DNA of 64,000 nucleotides. It comes from Ryuthela nishihirai (taxonomy: Eukaryota > Arthropoda > Arachnida > Araneae > Heptathelidae). The position numbers were made by a program, and so were the translations under genes. The notes under the pieces are model-generated. The model saw nothing but the letters and a program-made list of their open reading frames with translations. It did not search any database and was not told the DNA's origin. The stretch covers positions 17,323,801 through 17,387,800 of the forward strand of contig JAWZYU010000019.1 in the NCBI GenBank assembly GCA_038380435.1, written 5' to 3'. Positions 63,862 through 64,000 of the stretch are shown piece by piece (the first letter of the stretch is position 1; each line of letters begins with the position of its first letter).

Positions 63862-64000
63862 TTTCATTAATTTGGGTGATTATTTAGGTTAATTTTTGTA
63901 CATGTGACTTCATTTATTTGTTGTTTGTGAAAACATGTTTATGGAGCGTTTTTAAGCATTTGGAAAGGCGGGGGAGTAAAAGAATTTGTAGTATGTGGGA

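Overview
This window is eukaryotic, AT-rich, intron- and transposon-dominated DNA. It has no bacterial gene organisation, no CRISPR array and no free-standing tRNA or rRNA gene; every tRNA-like sequence seen is the head of a SINE. The transposon mix points to an animal and most likely an arthropod: a transposon whose transposase starts with the DUF4817-type motif, an RNase H-bearing LINE of the jockey/I kind, Tc1-like elements and a Penelope-like element with a GIY-YIG domain. A chelicerate is possible, but this is an inference from repeat flavour and not a species identification.

One host gene can be supported, on the minus strand. Four exons at 45301-45366, 24185-24288, 13112-13231 and 7585-7713 have GT-AG borders and matching phases (2, 1, 1). 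They join into one frame of 138 codons starting at an ATG at 45362: a short Cys/basic N-terminus, one membrane anchor, then the start of a probably luminal domain. The best guess is a KIAA2013-like (DUF2152) type II membrane protein. Its introns (about 20.9, 10.95 and 5.4 kb) hold most of the repeats, and the gene runs off the left edge.

Layout. 0.5-7.2 kb: one Tc1-like element split by 5.4 kb of nested material, namely a SINE-C array and a 4.0-kb inverted-repeat element that itself contains a hAT-type element with a minisatellite and a solo LTR. 7.2-13.3 kb: gene exons and a second Tc1-like element. 13.3-27 kb: truncated LINE-alpha copies, two more solo LTRs, SINEs and a MITE. 27.6-31.4 kb: a Penelope-like element carrying a SINE, then the DUF4817-type transposon. 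31.6-33 kb: another Tc1/mariner relic. 34-37.5 kb: the longest LINE-alpha copy. 38-49 kb: SINEs, a Tc1-like element with all three catalytic acidic residues, an inverted SINE-C array and a mariner relic. 50.3-57.1 kb: a near full-length LINE-beta on the minus strand, with a foreign TIR transposon in its endonuclease. 57.4-64 kb: TG-rich complex repeats with SINE and hAT MITE insertions.

All transposon genes I could read are broken by stops, frameshifts or lost catalytic residues, so the window looks like a graveyard of successive insertions. Target-site duplications allow much of the insertion order to be read. The most unusual structures are the head-to-head arrays of tRNA-headed units (one bounded by a 12-bp direct repeat) and the 815-bp TIR transposon that holds a copied fragment of the zinc-knuckle gene of its own host LINE family.
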